Assembly (NCBI RefSeq): GCF_000764305.2
Contig: NW_025946531.1
Span: forward strand, 118,886 to 182,885
From: Hyalella azteca
Lineage: Eukaryota > Arthropoda > Malacostraca > Amphipoda > Hyalellidae
Direction: 5' to 3'
Length of the DNA: 64,000 nucleotides
A model generated the notes under the pieces. It did not search any database, was not told where the DNA came from, and saw only the letters and a program-made list of their open reading frames with translations. The translations under genes and the position numbers were made by a program. Within the stretch, counting starts at the first letter, position 1. Each line of letters starts with the position of its first letter. Shown here piece by piece: positions 62,363 to 64,000 of this stretch.

Positions 62363-63690
62363 AAGGTCAACAAAGCCTGGGGCATTTGCTGTCATCACCT
62401 TCAGGGCGGTTGAAATTGGTGATGCATTTCCACAACATAAAAACATTTTCTCCGTGCAGCGAAAATTGGCCAGGTTTCATACAGGCTTTGCTGGAGTGTT
62501 TGGCGAGAAGTTATTGGGCATCCTTTATAGACGCGCAGCGAGAAGCCTTGTCTCACGGGCTTAGTTTATAACTATTTGGTGTAGTCTCTTAACTATTGTT
62601 GAATAGGGAAACATTGACTAATATAAGAGAAGTCAATAATATGACATTACTTCGGTTTCACATGAGCATTAAATTTAGAGCAGATATTTTTTATATTATA
62701 TTGAATTATTCAAAGATTTGCCACTTGCACTCGAGCAAAAAATTGATAACCCCACAATTTCGTGAGTTTAAGTCGCAAATTAAGAAATAAATTTTAAATT
62801 TTAAACCTCATTCTGTTGAGCGCATTCACATAGAACAGCGCTACGCCAAGGGATCCTGAAGTGATTTTAAATGTAATAAAATCAAATCTCCCACCTCATG
62901 TTCGACGTGATAATTTTGTTATTTCTGCATGGTTTTAATATAAAACCTTGCATGATCGACAACTATAGTATTTATTTATAGGGATTTTTAATATATAGGT
63001 CTTAATTTTTCCGTTACCTTTCTTCTCGCTGGCATTTAGTGCCCTGTTTCTAGGTACTCGTGTTAATCGCTAACCCTTGTATCCTCAAGTAATGAATTGA
63101 CAGAGAAGCTGGTGAAAAGAAACGGAATTTTTTTAGCATTATCATTAGTTGGCCACTGAATTTATTGGAACAAGTTTCCAATATTTCATTAAATTTTTAA
63201 TCCTTGTAATTTTAGAACTCCGTTTTCCAAAATTCGTCATTCGCGTGATGCCGAATCCCGAAAATATATTTTCGGGATTCGATAATGTAGCTAATGTAGG
63301 CTTGCTAATTTAAACACGACCCTTTCAATTTTTTTCGAGCAACTAACCACTTGACTCTCGATTCAAAGCATGAAATAAATATTTGCTTCTTCCAAATTAT
63401 ATTTATTTTGTCCACACTAATTATTCAAAATTTCTTATTATTATTTATTATTATTATAACATTATTGGCACTTTTTTATGGTCCGATAATTTGGTCTTTA
63501 CCAATTTTTCAATGCCTAACTAATCTAGTAAAAAATTTCAGGTCTGGTGAGATCCAGGCACTAAAAGCCGTAACAGCCCTAATATTATAATTTTATATTA
63601 TAATATATTTTTAAACCCCCACCTAAACTAACATAACCAAATACTATAATTTTATATTATAATATTATATATAAAAAACCATCATATAAG
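62363..63690. other. No gene recognised
   Basis: Contains an AATATTATAATTTTATATTA pair (63580-63670) and otherwise plain AT-rich sequence. Confidence 0.4.
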
Positions 63691-63699
63691 CAGTCTCGC

Positions 63700-64000
63700 A
63701 CTCTTCCTTATTTACCAACTGCACGCATTTTACCTCATTTACCAACTGCATGCATTTTACCTCATTTACCAACTGCATGCATTTTACCTCATTTACCAAC
63801 TGCATGCATTTTACCTCATTTACCAACTGCATGCATTTTACCTCATTTACCAACTGCACGCATTTTACCTCATTTACCAACTGCACGCATTTTACCTCAT
63901 TTACCAACTGCATGCATTTTACCTCATTTACCAACTGCACGCATTTTACCTCATTTACCAACTGCACGCATTTTACCTCATTTACCAACTGCATGCATTT
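63700..64000. repeat. 27-bp minisatellite, about 11 copies, runs off window
   Basis: Unit combines TTTACCAACTGCATGCA and TTTTACCTCA. Copies carry TGCATGCA or TGCACGCA, differ little otherwise, and continue to the last base. The unit is nine codons long, so frames stay open. Confidence 0.96.

Noticed and set aside
63700..64000. Evenly spaced repeats resembling a CRISPR array
   Set aside because: Units are head-to-tail without unique spacers, and the window is eukaryotic.

Overview
This is a eukaryotic window: AT-rich, intron-dominated and crowded with minisatellites and decayed transposons. No operons, rRNA, tRNA or CRISPR arrays were seen. The only gene I can support is on the minus strand and fills roughly the left half (about 1-33,600). 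It encodes an arthropod-type pigment-dispersing factor/hormone receptor (PDFR/PDHR), a class B1 G-protein-coupled receptor. I assembled it by hand from twelve separated exons. Every junction I can test agrees in intron phase except one, where an exon is missing. The protein family, long introns and repeat load suggest an arthropod, probably a crustacean; the species is inference.

Layout of the gene in transcript order (high to low coordinates): extracellular N-terminal exon 33444-33594; hormone-binding-domain exon 28076-28180; an exon I could not find; juxtamembrane exon 23700-23750; TM1 23032-23135; TM2 18412-18550; TM3 16033-16166; TM4 15026-15112; ECL2/TM5 start 13714-13783; TM5/ICL3 8467-8552; TM6-TM7 5148-5331; helix-8 exon 2554-2651; long cytoplasmic tail 1-704, still open at the window edge. 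The start codon and signal peptide lie upstream of 33594 and were not recognised. The visible parts amount to about 640 residues.

The most interesting signal is in the non-coding DNA. At several exons of this one gene, tandem arrays begin at the splice junction and their repeat unit is a copy of that junction. Examples are a 15-bp array at the TM2 acceptor, a 44-bp array at the helix-8 acceptor, an 18-bp array at the TM3 donor and a roughly 72-bp array at the TM6-7 donor. The arrays therefore lay out runs of decoy splice sites beside the true ones. A tandem duplication of about 0.95 kb also copies most of the N-terminal exon, and a piece of the tail exon is copied into the adjacent intron.

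The right half (33.6-64 kb) contains no gene I recognise. It holds minisatellites, segmental duplications, a foldback element, a hAT-type MITE, and fragments of a LINE and a Tc1/mariner-like transposase. A decayed Penelope-like retroelement (29.46-31.19 kb) sits inside a receptor intron. One ambiguous base (20566) lies exactly at a join between two repeat families, next to a 640-bp duplicate without net indels, so local assembly there should be treated with caution.
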